Source: SBAX01 sp964646605 (lineage in GTDB: Bacteria; Planctomycetota; Phycisphaerae; UBA1845). Taken from it: a stretch of 40,258 bases of DNA. The position numbers and the translations under genes are program-made. The DNA lies in NCBI GenBank assembly GCA_964646605.1, contig CAZYEX010000027.1:1-40258 (forward strand). Direction: 5' to 3'. The number at the start of each line of letters is the position of its first letter. The first letter of the stretch is position 1. This document shows positions 1-6,852 of this stretch, in pieces. The notes under the pieces were generated by a model. That model did no database searches and was not told where the DNA came from. It saw nothing but the letters and a program-made list of their open reading frames with translations.

Positions 1-36
1 GTCCCGACGATCCGCGACTTGGTATCCTTGCTTCAT
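1..36 (-). CDS. N-terminus of a gene running off the window (possibly a REP-associated/IS200-like transposase)
   Basis: A leftward ATG at 36-34 is preceded by a good Shine-Dalgarno site (AAGGAGCC, read from 50 down to 43). Only twelve residues are inside the window (MKQGYQVADRRD). REP-associated tyrosine transposases of the Y1 class often begin with a similar 'MKQGY.I.D' leader followed by the F.T..VV.W core, and the adjacent stretch is full of palindromic repeats, which fits. The identity is a guess from very little sequence; that a gene starts here is better supported than its function. Confidence 0.4.
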   Translation of the reverse strand, partial: MKQGYQVADRRD

Positions 37-134
37 GGTGGTGGCTCCTTAAAGAATTCACAACCCTACCCGCCTACACAACGGATAGGATCGAGCCGCC
101 ACCATCTTTTTCAACCTTCAACTACGAACGGGAC

Positions 135-239
135 ATGCTCCTGGAATTGGCAAGGGGCCACGGCCTGGACCTAAACACAATTAAAGAAAACTGGGGCCAT
201 GTTCATGTCGAAAAGCACTTTTTCGGCGGGGAGTTATAA
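135..239 (+). CDS. Short unidentified ORF or gene fragment (34 aa)
   Basis: An ATG-to-TAA frame encodes 34 residues ending in HVEKHFFGGEL. The frame stays open upstream to the start of the neighbouring leftward gene, so this may be the tail of a broken gene rather than a gene. Base composition here (aattaaagaaaactgg) is poorer in GC than most of the window, which could suggest an imported piece. No Shine-Dalgarno site and no recognised family. Weak call. Confidence 0.15.
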   Translation: MLLELARGHGLDLNTIKENWGHVHVEKHFFGGEL

Positions 240-352
240 CCGCCCACAAACCAGCGAAGTAGGGCGGGCTCGGCCCGCCGCGACTCGTTCGCTGATTCAC
301 TATACCGACGATGGAAGGCGGGTAGAACGCACCCTACTACGTCTCGGAGTAC

Positions 353-616
353 GTCCGGTCGCTGGCGCTCGCGGCTCTGATCCCCTTCGTTGCTGTTCCA
401 ACACCGCTCCCTCGCCCCCGCCGTCCTGGATGGCAAGCTGGGGGACAACGCTCCCTCCTTGGTCGCATCGTCGGTTGCGGTTCTGCTCTGCGCCGCCCGC
501 AAGGGGCGACGCTACATTGTCCGGTCGCTTGCGCTCCCGGCTCGGATGGGGTCACTCCCGCGCCGTCCACAAGGGGCGACGCTATGTTGTCCGCGGGCTT
601 GCGCCCGCGGCTCTGA
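353..616. repeat. Cluster of three REP-like palindromes with a direct duplication
   Basis: Three related palindromic units lie at 353-381, 519-545 and 589-616. The third is the cleanest: GTCCGCGGGCTTGCGCCCGC followed by GGCTCTGA, with a GCGGGC/GCCCGC stem. The last two are each preceded by nearly the same sequence (AAGGGGCGACGCTA.. at about 500 and 570), so a roughly 70-base unit has been duplicated. Related units recur at 2904, 11297, 19466 and 37847, so this is a dispersed family. No credible gene lies between 240 and 629; the long frames there are read-through of the GC-rich repeats. Confidence 0.75.
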
Positions 617-629
617 AAAGGGCGGATGG

Positions 630-842
630 TCAAGCGGCGCCTTTTCCGCAGCATTGTTTGTACTTCTTGCCGCTGCCGCACGGGCAGGGGCTGTTGCGGC
701 CCGGTTTGGACTGGGCTTGGATCGGCTCGACCGGCGGCGGCAACGGCGCCTCGTCCTCACCGGGAAGCTGTTTTTTATAGTCCTTCTGCTGCTCTTCTTT
801 TTTGTGGAAGCGATCCGAACGGGGATCGCGGTCTTTGCCCAT
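630..842 (-). CDS. Small SEC-C motif protein
   Basis: Seventy residues starting MGKDRDPRSDR. The N-terminal half is charged and probably disordered, followed by a proline-rich linker. The C-terminus is a SEC-C motif, GRNSPCPCGSGKKYKQCCGK, with the CPCxSGxxxxxCC zinc ligands. SEC-C is the zinc-binding tail found on SecA and on many small proteins, where it mediates protein or ribosome contacts. The start at 842 is chosen because a strong AAAGGAGG site lies eight bases upstream; a longer frame to 974 has no such site. The gene stands alone, divergent from the Mg transporter. Confidence 0.8.
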   Translation of the reverse strand: MGKDRDPRSDRFHKKEEQQKDYKKQLPGEDEAPLPPPVEPIQAQSKPGRNSPCPCGSGKKYKQCCGKGAA

Positions 843-991
843 GGCCAAGGCCTCCTTTCGTCGTTGCGTTCGGGAATCCGCGTGTCCATCCACGCCGCCG
901 AAACCTCGCTCCATTTTAGCACGCGGGCGCTGGGTCTGCCTAGTCCCCGCGGTCCCTACAAAAAGTTCGGGCACTTGGTAGGCTTCACGCC

Positions 992-2008
992 ATGGCCATG
1001 ACGCCGACGCTGCGCCCCGACCTTCCGGACGAGCCCATCGCGGCGCACGTCCGCCGCGACTTCATCACGCTGCAGGCCGACCATTGCGCCGGGGAATCGC
1101 TCGCCTCCCTTCGTTCGCGGGTCATCGGCGAGAAGATCGTCTACTTCTACGTCGTGGACGCGGAGGGTCGGTTGGTGGGCGTTGTGCCGACGCGGCGGCT
1201 TTTGATGAGCGAGCCGGCGACGCCGATATCCGACCTGATGGTCCGGCACGTGGTCGCTTTGCCGCAGACGGCGTGCGTGATCGACGCCTGCCAGCTCTTC
1301 ATGGACCATCGCCTTCTGGCCCTGCCCGTGGTGGACGCCGATCGCCGAATGCTCGGCGTGGTGGATATCACGGTCTTCACCGAGGAACTGTCGGACGTCG
1401 CGGAACGACAAGCGATCGACGACGCTTTCCAGTTGATTGGAGTGAGAATTCAGTCCACGCGCGAGCGTTCGCCGTGGATCAGCGTTCGGTTTCGTCTGCC
1501 GTGGTTGCTGTTCAACGTTCTGGGCGGCATGGCCTGCGCTTTACTCGCCTCGCGTTACGAGGTTTTTCTGGACCATTTCATCGTGCTGGCGTTGTTCATC
1601 CCCGTGGTTCTGTCCCTGGCGGAGAGCGTGAGCATCCAGTCGACCACGATCACGCTGCAAAGCCTGCACAAGCGCCGGCTGGGGTGGAGCTTCGTGTCGC
1701 GGGCGCTGCGCCGCGAGTTCGCCATTGCGGGGATGTTGGGGCTGGCGTGCGGGGGTTTGGTGGCGCTGATCGCCTACGTTTGGAAAGGTCAACCGCAGGT
1801 GTCCTTTGCGTTGGGGGCGAGCATCGCACTGGCCATGTTGACGGCGTGCCTGCTGGGGGTTGCGCTTCCGGTCGGTGTTCGTGCCCTGCGCGGGGACCCG
1901 CGGATTGCGGCCGGGCCGGTGGTCCTCGCCTGTGCCGACATCGCCACGCTGAGCATGTACTTCTGGTTTTCGGCGCGGTTGTTGGGAGCGGATGCGGGGG
2001 CGCCGTGA
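992..2008 (+). CDS. MgtE-like magnesium transporter with CBS pair, lacking the N-terminal MgtE domain
   Basis: A 338-residue inner-membrane protein. Residues about 45-155 form two CBS repeats (IVYFYVVDAEGRLVGVV and LLALPVVDADRRMLGVVDI). Residues about 170-330 hold hydrophobic segments resembling the MgtE channel domain, including PWLLFNVLGGMACALL, LALFIPVVLSLAESVSIQSTTI and a final FWFSARLLG. In MgtE the CBS pair senses intracellular Mg and gates the pore. Canonical MgtE is about 450 residues; the superhelical MgtE_N domain is absent here, as in a known short subfamily. Two ATGs lie close together (992, 998) and the ribosome site is weak. Probable Mg2+/divalent cation uptake. Confidence 0.85.
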   Translation: MAMTPTLRPDLPDEPIAAHVRRDFITLQADHCAGESLASLRSRVIGEKIVYFYVVDAEGRLVGVVPTRRLLMSEPATPISDLMVRHVVALPQTACVIDACQLFMDHRLLALPVVDADRRMLGVVDITVFTEELSDVAERQAIDDAFQLIGVRIQSTRERSPWISVRFRLPWLLFNVLGGMACALLASRYEVFLDHFIVLALFIPVVLSLAESVSIQSTTITLQSLHKRRLGWSFVSRALRREFAIAGMLGLACGGLVALIAYVWKGQPQVSFALGASIALAMLTACLLGVALPVGVRALRGDPRIAAGPVVLACADIATLSMYFWFSARLLGADAGAP

Positions 2009-2032
2009 ACGAGCTGGTTCCGACACTCCGAG

Positions 2033-2881
2033 TCACGTTCCGCCGACGAAGTCGATCGTCTCGACGGCAGGGGTGAGACCGATGTCGGATGCCCGGCGGA
2101 GCAATTCACGGACGGCGCGGCGGCCGACTTCGCCGTAGTCCAGGGTCCACTCGTTGACGTACATACCCACGAAACGGTCGGCGAGTTCCTTGCCCATGTC
2201 GCGGGCGTAGGCCAGGGCGTGGTGAACGGCCTCTTCGCGGTGGGCGAGGCTGTATTCGATGCTTCGTCGCAAAATGCCGCTGATCTCGACCATTGCCGCT
2301 TGGCCCAACTCTCTGCGGATCGCGTTTCCACCGAGCGGGAGAGGCAAGCCGGTCGCTTGTTTCCACCACTGGCCGAGGTCCACCACCTGGTGCAGTTTGT
2401 GGCGTTGAAAGGTGAGTTGACCCTCGTGAATGATAAGCCCCGCATCGGCGCGACCGTCGGCCACGTATTGCAGAATCTGGTCGAACATCACCACGACGGG
2501 CTCGAACGATCCTCGACCCAGGCAGAGGTTGAGAGCGAGGAAGGCCGTGGTGCGCCGCCCGGGGACGGCGATGGTCTTTCCGCGAAGCGCTTCGAGAGGC
2601 ATCGGGTCGCGGGCGACGACGATCGGTCCATAGCCGTCGCCCATGCTCGAGCCGCAATTGGTCAGGGCGTACTTGTCGGCGACGAAGGGATAGGCGTGGA
2701 TGCTGATGGCGGTGATATCCAATTCTCCGCGCACGGCGCGGTCGTTGAGGGTTTGGATATCCTGGAGAACGTGCTCGAACTCCCAAAGGGCGGTGTCGAT
2801 CTTTCCCGCAGCCAGGGCATAAAACATGAAGGCGTCGTCGGGGTCGGGGCTGTGGCCGAGGGTGAGTTTCTTTTTCGGCAC
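2033..2881 (-). CDS. mqnD: 1,4-dihydroxy-6-naphthoate synthase (futalosine pathway of menaquinone synthesis)
   Basis: The 282-residue product opens with LTLGHSPDPDDAFMFYALA, a hallmark of MqnD, and continues with the periplasmic-binding-protein-like fold of the MqnA/MqnD family (ITAISIHAYPFVADKYALTNCG, DAGLIIHEGQLTF, LPLPLGGNAIRRELG). MqnD cleaves cyclic dehypoxanthine futalosine to dihydroxynaphthoate. The GTG at 2881 is taken as start because homology begins three residues later; upstream the frame runs through REP-like sequence and cannot be genuine. No other mqn gene is in the window, so the pathway genes are scattered. Stop lies 25 bases from the convergent transporter gene. Confidence 0.9.
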   Translation of the reverse strand: MPKKKLTLGHSPDPDDAFMFYALAAGKIDTALWEFEHVLQDIQTLNDRAVRGELDITAISIHAYPFVADKYALTNCGSSMGDGYGPIVVARDPMPLEALRGKTIAVPGRRTTAFLALNLCLGRGSFEPVVVMFDQILQYVADGRADAGLIIHEGQLTFQRHKLHQVVDLGQWWKQATGLPLPLGGNAIRRELGQAAMVEISGILRRSIEYSLAHREEAVHHALAYARDMGKELADRFVGMYVNEWTLDYGEVGRRAVRELLRRASDIGLTPAVETIDFVGGT

Positions 2882-2903
2882 GCGTTCGTCTTCCTTCAAG
2901 GAC

Positions 2904-2955
2904 TCCGGTCGCTTGCGCTCAACCAACACCGCTCGCTTACGCTCGCGGTTCTGAA
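2904..2955. repeat. REP-like palindromic repeat, two imperfect copies
   Basis: CCGGTCGCTTGCGCTC and CCGCTCGCTTACGCTCGCGG stand 20 bases apart directly upstream of mqnD. They match the family at 353-545. They explain the artificial N-terminal extension of the mqnD frame. Confidence 0.6.
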
Positions 2956-3160
2956 CGTCCCGTCGCCCCCCACGCGGGTCATGGCATTCCGAGGGCGTCG
3001 GATTACACTCTTGTTCATGAGGAAGAGCAAGCCCAAGTTCTGGGAATCCCTGTGTTGAAGGCGCCAGGCGTCTGGAATTCACCAACGTTCGAACGCTCAC
3101 CGACGACCGCCCCGAGGTCCGGGAGTTGGAGTTTCGCAACAAGCCGGTGACCCTCGGCTC

Positions 3161-3460
3161 GGACACCCACAAGTTATCGCCGCACCGCGCCGCGAGTTGC
3201 CGACCTGCGTCGCCCGGCTGATCGAAGACTGCTGCCGGAACGAGCCCAAGGACCTCACCCCGGACATGCCCGCCGTGGTCGAACGGATCGACCTCGCACG
3301 AACGATCCTGTCCAAACGCCCGACCGAGGCCCAATCCCTCGTCGAGTTGGAGGACGAACTCACCTACGACGACCACGAGGTCGAGCATGAGGCCGGGTAC
3401 GATCCGGTGGCCGAAGGGCTGGGGCCTACGCCCGACGATGACCCCGCCGACGCACCCTAA
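3161..3460 (+). pseudogene. Possible C-terminal relic of a serine/threonine protein kinase
   Basis: The frame ending at 3460 reads LPTCVARLIEDCCRNEPKD followed by LTPDMPAVVERIDLARTILS. This resembles the last helices of a Hanks-type kinase domain (ARLI.DC...P..RP.DM..V..RL), followed by an acidic tail. No catalytic loop or ATP-binding region precedes it: the frame upstream degenerates, and another frame over about 3072-3190 carries unrelated-looking sequence (LEFRNKPVTLGSD, faintly FHA-like). Only a TTG at 3197 is available as start, without a ribosome site. Best read as a decayed fragment. Family assignment is by eye and moderately uncertain. Confidence 0.35.
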
Positions 3461-3508
3461 CACGCCGATCCGTTAGGAAAGGCAACGGTCGGCAGGTATC
3501 ATGCGCCT

Positions 3509-3862
3509 GTGCCCGAGCGCTCCCGTACGACAACGCAACCCTGTCCGCAACCCATCCTCGACCTGATCGAACGATTCGAGTTGCACGCTGAAACCTACCG
3601 CCGCGACACTTACAACGAGACTCAGGTCCGCCGCGAATTCATCGACCCGTTTTTCAAATCGCTCGGCTGGGACGTGGACAATGAGTCCGGGCACGCCGAA
3701 GCCTACAAGGACGTCATCCACGAAGACGCGATCAAGGTCGGCGGTTCGACCAAGGCCCCGGACTATTGCTTTCGCATCGGCGGCGCTCCATCTGGTCCGC
3801 CCGAAAATAACGTCGGTGAGGGCCATGAGCGTAATGTGAAGTTGCCGGTTCGGACGATCTGA
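3509..3862 (+). pseudogene. Truncated N-terminus of a Type IIG restriction-modification enzyme
   Basis: From a GTG at 3509, residues about 12-92 match the start of large Eco57I-type Type IIG enzymes: LIERFELHAETYRRDTYNET, RREFIDPFFKSLGWDVDNE, EAYKDVIHEDAIKVGG and KAPDYCFRIGG. In intact members (about 900-1100 residues) this leads straight into an F.VEAKKP strand carrying the nuclease Glu/Lys. Here homology stops at RIGGAPS, just before those residues, and 25 unrelated codons lead to a stop. The PD of the nuclease motif survives; the catalytic E-x-K, the methylase and the specificity domains are gone. Tails of such enzymes reappear at 5484-5600 and 6232-6438. Confidence 0.75.
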
Positions 3863-3902
3863 GGTACACGATCCGAGGGGGCGACGTGACAGGAGACGAC
3901 AG

Positions 3903-4733
3903 GTGAGTCAACCGACCCTCGATGAGATCGGCAGATGGTCAGAGATCAAGTTGGCGATCATCCGGGAGTACGCTAGGCCGTACTCGCAAATCCTGGCGAA
4001 GCAGCCGAAACTGTACCACCTTTACATTGACGGTTTCGCCGGCGCAGGTTTTCACATTGCTAAGGGAACGCGGCAAAAGATAGCCGGCAGTCCGTTGAAT
4101 GTAGTCGGCGTTCAGCCCAGATTCCGGGAGTATCACCTCGTTGAGCTTGTCCCGTGGAAGGCTGCTCACCTTCGCCAACTTTTTGAAGGAGACCCGGATG
4201 TCCGAGTCCACGAAGGCGACTGCAACGATATTGTCCTCAATGCACTTCTTCCAGAGGTAACCTACGAGAGATACCGCCGGGCATTGTGTCTTCTCGACCC
4301 GTATGGGCTGGACCTTGAGTGGAGCGTGATTTCACAGGCTGGGGCGCAAAAAACGATCGATTTGTTGTTGAACTTTCCGCTGATGGACATGAACATGAAC
4401 GTCCTTTGGCAGGACCCGGATTCCGTGAAACCTGAACAGGCTGCGAGGATGACCCGTTATTGGGGTGACGAATCCTGGAAGCTGGTGGCGTACTCGACCG
4501 AGCCCGGACTTTTCGGAGATGTTCAGAAAAAAGCACCGGGGAAGGCGATCGCAAAGGCTTTCGCGGAGCGCCTCAGGGAAGCGGCTGGATTCGAGTATGT
4601 TGCCAAGCCACTGCCGATGCGTAACTCAACCAACGCGATCGTGTATTTTCTGTTCTTCGCGTCACACAATGCGCCGGCACACAAGATCATTAGCAGCATT
4701 TTCAAGAAATACGGTGCCGGTGGGGGTGTCTAA
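3903..4733 (+). CDS. tcmP: Three-Cys-motif partner protein TcmP
   Basis: A 276-residue protein starting at a GTG with AGGAG seven bases upstream. It opens with a conserved W.E.KL.I...YA..Y..I segment and then HLYIDGFAGAG, resembling the motif I region of methyltransferase-like folds; the centre has CLLDPYGLDLEW, and the C-terminal part has NSTNAIVYFLFFAS. These features fit the three-Cys-motif partner family, named because its genes sit beside DUF5131 genes. That is so here: the stop and the next ATG overlap (TAATG). Biochemical activity is not established; a role in mobile-element or defence biology is inferred from context. The gene looks intact. Confidence 0.85.
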   Translation: MSQPTLDEIGRWSEIKLAIIREYARPYSQILAKQPKLYHLYIDGFAGAGFHIAKGTRQKIAGSPLNVVGVQPRFREYHLVELVPWKAAHLRQLFEGDPDVRVHEGDCNDIVLNALLPEVTYERYRRALCLLDPYGLDLEWSVISQAGAQKTIDLLLNFPLMDMNMNVLWQDPDSVKPEQAARMTRYWGDESWKLVAYSTEPGLFGDVQKKAPGKAIAKAFAERLREAAGFEYVAKPLPMRNSTNAIVYFLFFASHNAPAHKIISSIFKKYGAGGGV

Positions 4734-5491
4734 TGGCTAATCACTCGACGATCGAGTGGACCGAATCGACGTGGAACCCGGTCACCGGCTGCACGAAGGT
4801 CAGCCCGGGCTGCAAGCACTGCTACGCCGAGCGGATGGCTGAGCGCCTTCAAGCGATGGGCCAGCCCAACTACCGCAACGGATTCGCGCTCACGCTCCAA
4901 CCGCACATGCTCGACCTCCCGTTGCGTTGGCGAAAACCGCAGCGCATCTTTGTAAACTCCATGAGCGACCTGTTCCACGAGGGAGTGCCGTCGTCGTACA
5001 TTCGCGCGGTCTTTGATGTCATGCGCCGCGCACATTGGCACGAGTTTCAGGTGCTCACCAAGAGATCCAAGAGGCTGCGCGAGCTTGATCCGCTGCTGGA
5101 CTGGCCGCCCAATGTTTGGATGGGCGTGAGCGTCGAGACTCAACAATATCTTCCCCGAATCGACGATCTTCGGAGAACTTGCGCTCGAACGAAGTTTCTT
5201 TCCCTGGAACCGCTCCTTGGGCCACTACGCAATCTTAAACTGACTGGGATCGATTGGGTTATCGTGGGCGGAGAGTCCGGCCCCGGCGCTCGCCCGATGT
5301 TGCGTGAATGGGCGACTGACATTCTGCGGCAATGCCGGAAGGCCGATGTCCCGTTTTTCTTCAAGCAATGGGGTGGCGTAAACAAGAAGCGAGCGGGCCG
5401 CGAATTGAACAGGCGGACCTACGACGAGATGCCGACCACTTTTGAAGATCGGCGCGATGGCTACGCCTTGACGGTCTTGAAGAGTGGTTGA
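4733..5491 (+). CDS. DUF5131 / phage Gp37-Gp68 family three-Cys-motif protein
   Basis: The 252-residue product begins with IEWTESTWNPVTGCTKVSPG and has the cysteine pattern C20-x6-C27-x2-C30, giving the family its 'three-Cys' name and suggesting an iron-sulfur or zinc site; a radical-SAM-like fold has been proposed for such proteins, but the cluster is not proven. Later blocks are RIFVNSMSDLFHEGVP, FQVLTKRSKRL, VWMGVSVETQ, FLSLEPLLGPL, WVIVGGESGPGARPM and PFFFKQWGG, all typical of the family. It overlaps tcmP by one base, so the two are translationally coupled. Length is normal and no damage is seen. Confidence 0.9.
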   Translation: MANHSTIEWTESTWNPVTGCTKVSPGCKHCYAERMAERLQAMGQPNYRNGFALTLQPHMLDLPLRWRKPQRIFVNSMSDLFHEGVPSSYIRAVFDVMRRAHWHEFQVLTKRSKRLRELDPLLDWPPNVWMGVSVETQQYLPRIDDLRRTCARTKFLSLEPLLGPLRNLKLTGIDWVIVGGESGPGARPMLREWATDILRQCRKADVPFFFKQWGGVNKKRAGRELNRRTYDEMPTTFEDRRDGYALTVLKSG

Positions 5492-5600
5492 CGGGACCGC
5501 GATCGCCGCGACCGACCGACAGATCGACCAGCTCGTGTATGAGTTGTACGGGTTGACGGAAGAGGAGATTCGGATCGTAGAGGAGGCGACGCAGCGATGA
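5484..5600 (+). pseudogene. Type IIG restriction-modification C-terminal tail, copy 1
   Basis: A 38-codon frame, starting at a GTG inside the end of the DUF5131 gene, reads ATDRQIDQLVYELYGLTEEE and then IRIVEEATQR before the stop. The segment IDxLVYELYGLTEEEIxIVE is the characteristic last stretch of Eco57I-type enzymes. It is presumably a scar of the same kind of gene whose N-terminus lies at 3509. Its TGA overlaps the ATG of the next frame (ATGA). It differs from copy 2 at most third codon positions, so the two tails are not a fresh duplication. Confidence 0.7.
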
Positions 5601-6235
5601 CTGCTGATCCAAACCGCGACCACGTTCAGAGCCGCGACCGTAAGGGAGCGGATTCGTCACGCCGCGGCAACGACGCTGGTCCGCTCCCTCACGGTCCCGG
5701 CTCGGATTCCGCCGATGGGAGAGCGCGCCCGCGCAAGGAATCGCCGAACATCTATTGCGACGCTCGCGCCTATCTAATCACGTTCACCACATACGGTACT
5801 TGGGTACACGGCGATGAACGGGGATCGGTCGATCGTGAGCATAACATTCCGGGCACGGCGTTGCTTAAACCCAGTGCGCCGCGACGACGCATGGTGACGG
5901 GGCTGATGAAATCAAACGAAGTGAAACTCAACCGTGAACACCGCAATATCGTGCAGAAAACGATCGAGCGTGTCTGCACGCACTTTGATTGGGAACTCCA
6001 TGCCGCAAACGTGCGAACCAACCACGTGCATGTCGTGGTGAGCGCACCGGAGTCGCCGGAGCGGGTGATGAATGTTTTGAAATCGTGGACCACGCGCGCA
6101 TTGGTTGCGGCGAAACTTGTCGATCGTGGAACCAAGATGTGGACCCGTCACGGCAGCACGCGCTATTTATGGAAGGCTCGCGACGTCCGGACCGCCTGCC
6201 AATATGTGTGCGAGGGACAGGGAGTGGATTTGTGA
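5597..6235 (+). CDS. REP-associated tyrosine transposase-like protein (Y1/HUH family)
   Basis: Residues about 55-212 match the Y1_Tnp/RAYT type: YLITFTTYGTWVHGDERGSV, a helical stretch with two tandem 'R.V/I..T' helices, then NHVHVVVSAPESPERVMN, whose HVH is the HUH metal-binding motif. A C-terminal helix near SWTTRALVAAKL and later tyrosines (YLWK, CQYVCEG) could supply the catalytic Tyr. Such enzymes nick REP palindromes. The first 50 or so codons are read-through of an inverted pair of REP-like palindromes, and there is no good internal ATG, so the true start may be lost or non-standard. Flanked by restriction-enzyme tail fragments. Confidence 0.75.
   Translation: MTADPNRDHVQSRDRKGADSSRRGNDAGPLPHGPGSDSADGRARPRKESPNIYCDARAYLITFTTYGTWVHGDERGSVDREHNIPGTALLKPSAPRRRMVTGLMKSNEVKLNREHRNIVQKTIERVCTHFDWELHAANVRTNHVHVVVSAPESPERVMNVLKSWTTRALVAAKLVDRGTKMWTRHGSTRYLWKARDVRTACQYVCEGQGVDL
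5629..5705. repeat. Inverted pair of REP-like elements at the 5' side of the transposase
   Basis: The left arm (5629-5652) and right arm (5681-5705) are inverted copies of CCGCTCCCTYACGGTCSCGG followed by CTC, separated by 28 bases, so they can form a stem of about 24 pairs. A third copy in the same orientation as the right arm is at 6263-6290, beyond the transposase. RAYT genes are typically bounded by their REP elements in this way. Confidence 0.7.
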
Positions 6236-6438
6236 TTGGGCCCTGGGTCGACGGCAAGCCCATCCGCTCCCTCACGGTCGCGGCTCGGATACCGCCGTCG
6301 GACCAGACGGCCATCCAGCGCCAGATCGACGCCACCGACCGCCAGATAGACCAGCTCGTGTACGAACTCTACGGCCTGACCGACGACGAAATCAAGGTCG
6401 TCGAGGAAGCGACGAAGGTTGAAACGGCGAAACGCTGA
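6232..6438 (+). pseudogene. Type IIG restriction-modification C-terminal tail, copy 2
   Basis: A 68-codon frame starting at a GTG that overlaps the transposase stop. Its first part is translated REP sequence (PIRSLTVAARIPP); then comes IQRQIDATDRQ, IDQLVYELYGLTDDEIKVVE and a tail KVETAKR read from a GAAAC-rich simple repeat. The protein agrees with copy 1 at roughly four of five positions, but synonymous sites differ widely, so it derives from a diverged allele or another Type IIG gene. Probably not functional; it records the former 3' end of a restriction gene. Confidence 0.65.
6263..6290. repeat. REP-like element at the 3' side of the transposase
   Basis: A near-exact repeat of the right arm at 5681-5705 (CCGCTCCCTCACGGTC then GCGGCTCGGAT), placed just after the transposase stop and inside the second restriction-tail frame. 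Confidence 0.7.
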
Positions 6439-6478
6439 AACACCGAAACGCCGAGATGCTGAACCACCCTCACCCCTA

Positions 6479-6503
6479 CCCCTCTCCCTAGGAGGGAGAG
6501 GGG
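6479..6503. repeat. CCCCTCTCCCT hairpin repeat
   Basis: An 11-base stem (CCCCTCTCCCT / AGGGAGAGGGG) with a three-base loop. No T-run follows, so it looks like a dispersed repeat rather than an intrinsic terminator. Just before it, 6420-6462 is a short GAAACGCYG-type simple repeat. The rest of 6439-6852 holds only such repeats; I see no gene there. Confidence 0.6.
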
Positions 6504-6530
6504 GGAGGTTCTTGGGGGCGGAGATTGTGA

Positions 6531-6575
6531 CCCCCCAGTGAACTGGGGGGCTACATTCGCGCGTCCCTACGGGAC
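6531..6575. repeat. Paired palindromes CCCCAGTGAACTGGGG and GTCCCTACGGGAC
   Basis: A perfect 20-base palindrome at 6531-6550 (CCCCCCAGTGAACTGGGGGG) is followed at 6563-6575 by GTCCC-TAC-GGGAC. The second belongs to the same family as units at 40035-40150, including the flanking CG..ACTTTG / CG..ACTTGG. A separate perfect 12-base palindrome GATCACGTGATC is at 6704-6715. Confidence 0.65.
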
Positions 6576-6852
6576 TTTGACAAAGGCGATCGACGAAAAG
6601 GTGGACATTCTGAATTATTCGACGTCGGCGGAGGGATGAGAGGGGGAGGGCGAAAGGTTTCAGAGTTCAAGAAGGATGCGGGCGCGAAGTGGGCGACGTG
6701 TGCGATCACGTGATCCATCGCGGGATGCGAGAATCCGCCGAAGGCGGACTCGCACCAGCAGCGGGTCGTGGCGTGGGCTTGACGTCGATCGCCGGTGACG
6801 GGGCCTACCCGACGAACACGTACCAGGCTGAACCCTGCGGCGCGGGAAGACC

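Noticed and set aside
390..1001. 203-codon rightward ORF in the repeat cluster and across the SEC-C gene
   Set aside because: It translates REP palindromes and the reverse of a gene with a clear motif and ribosome site.
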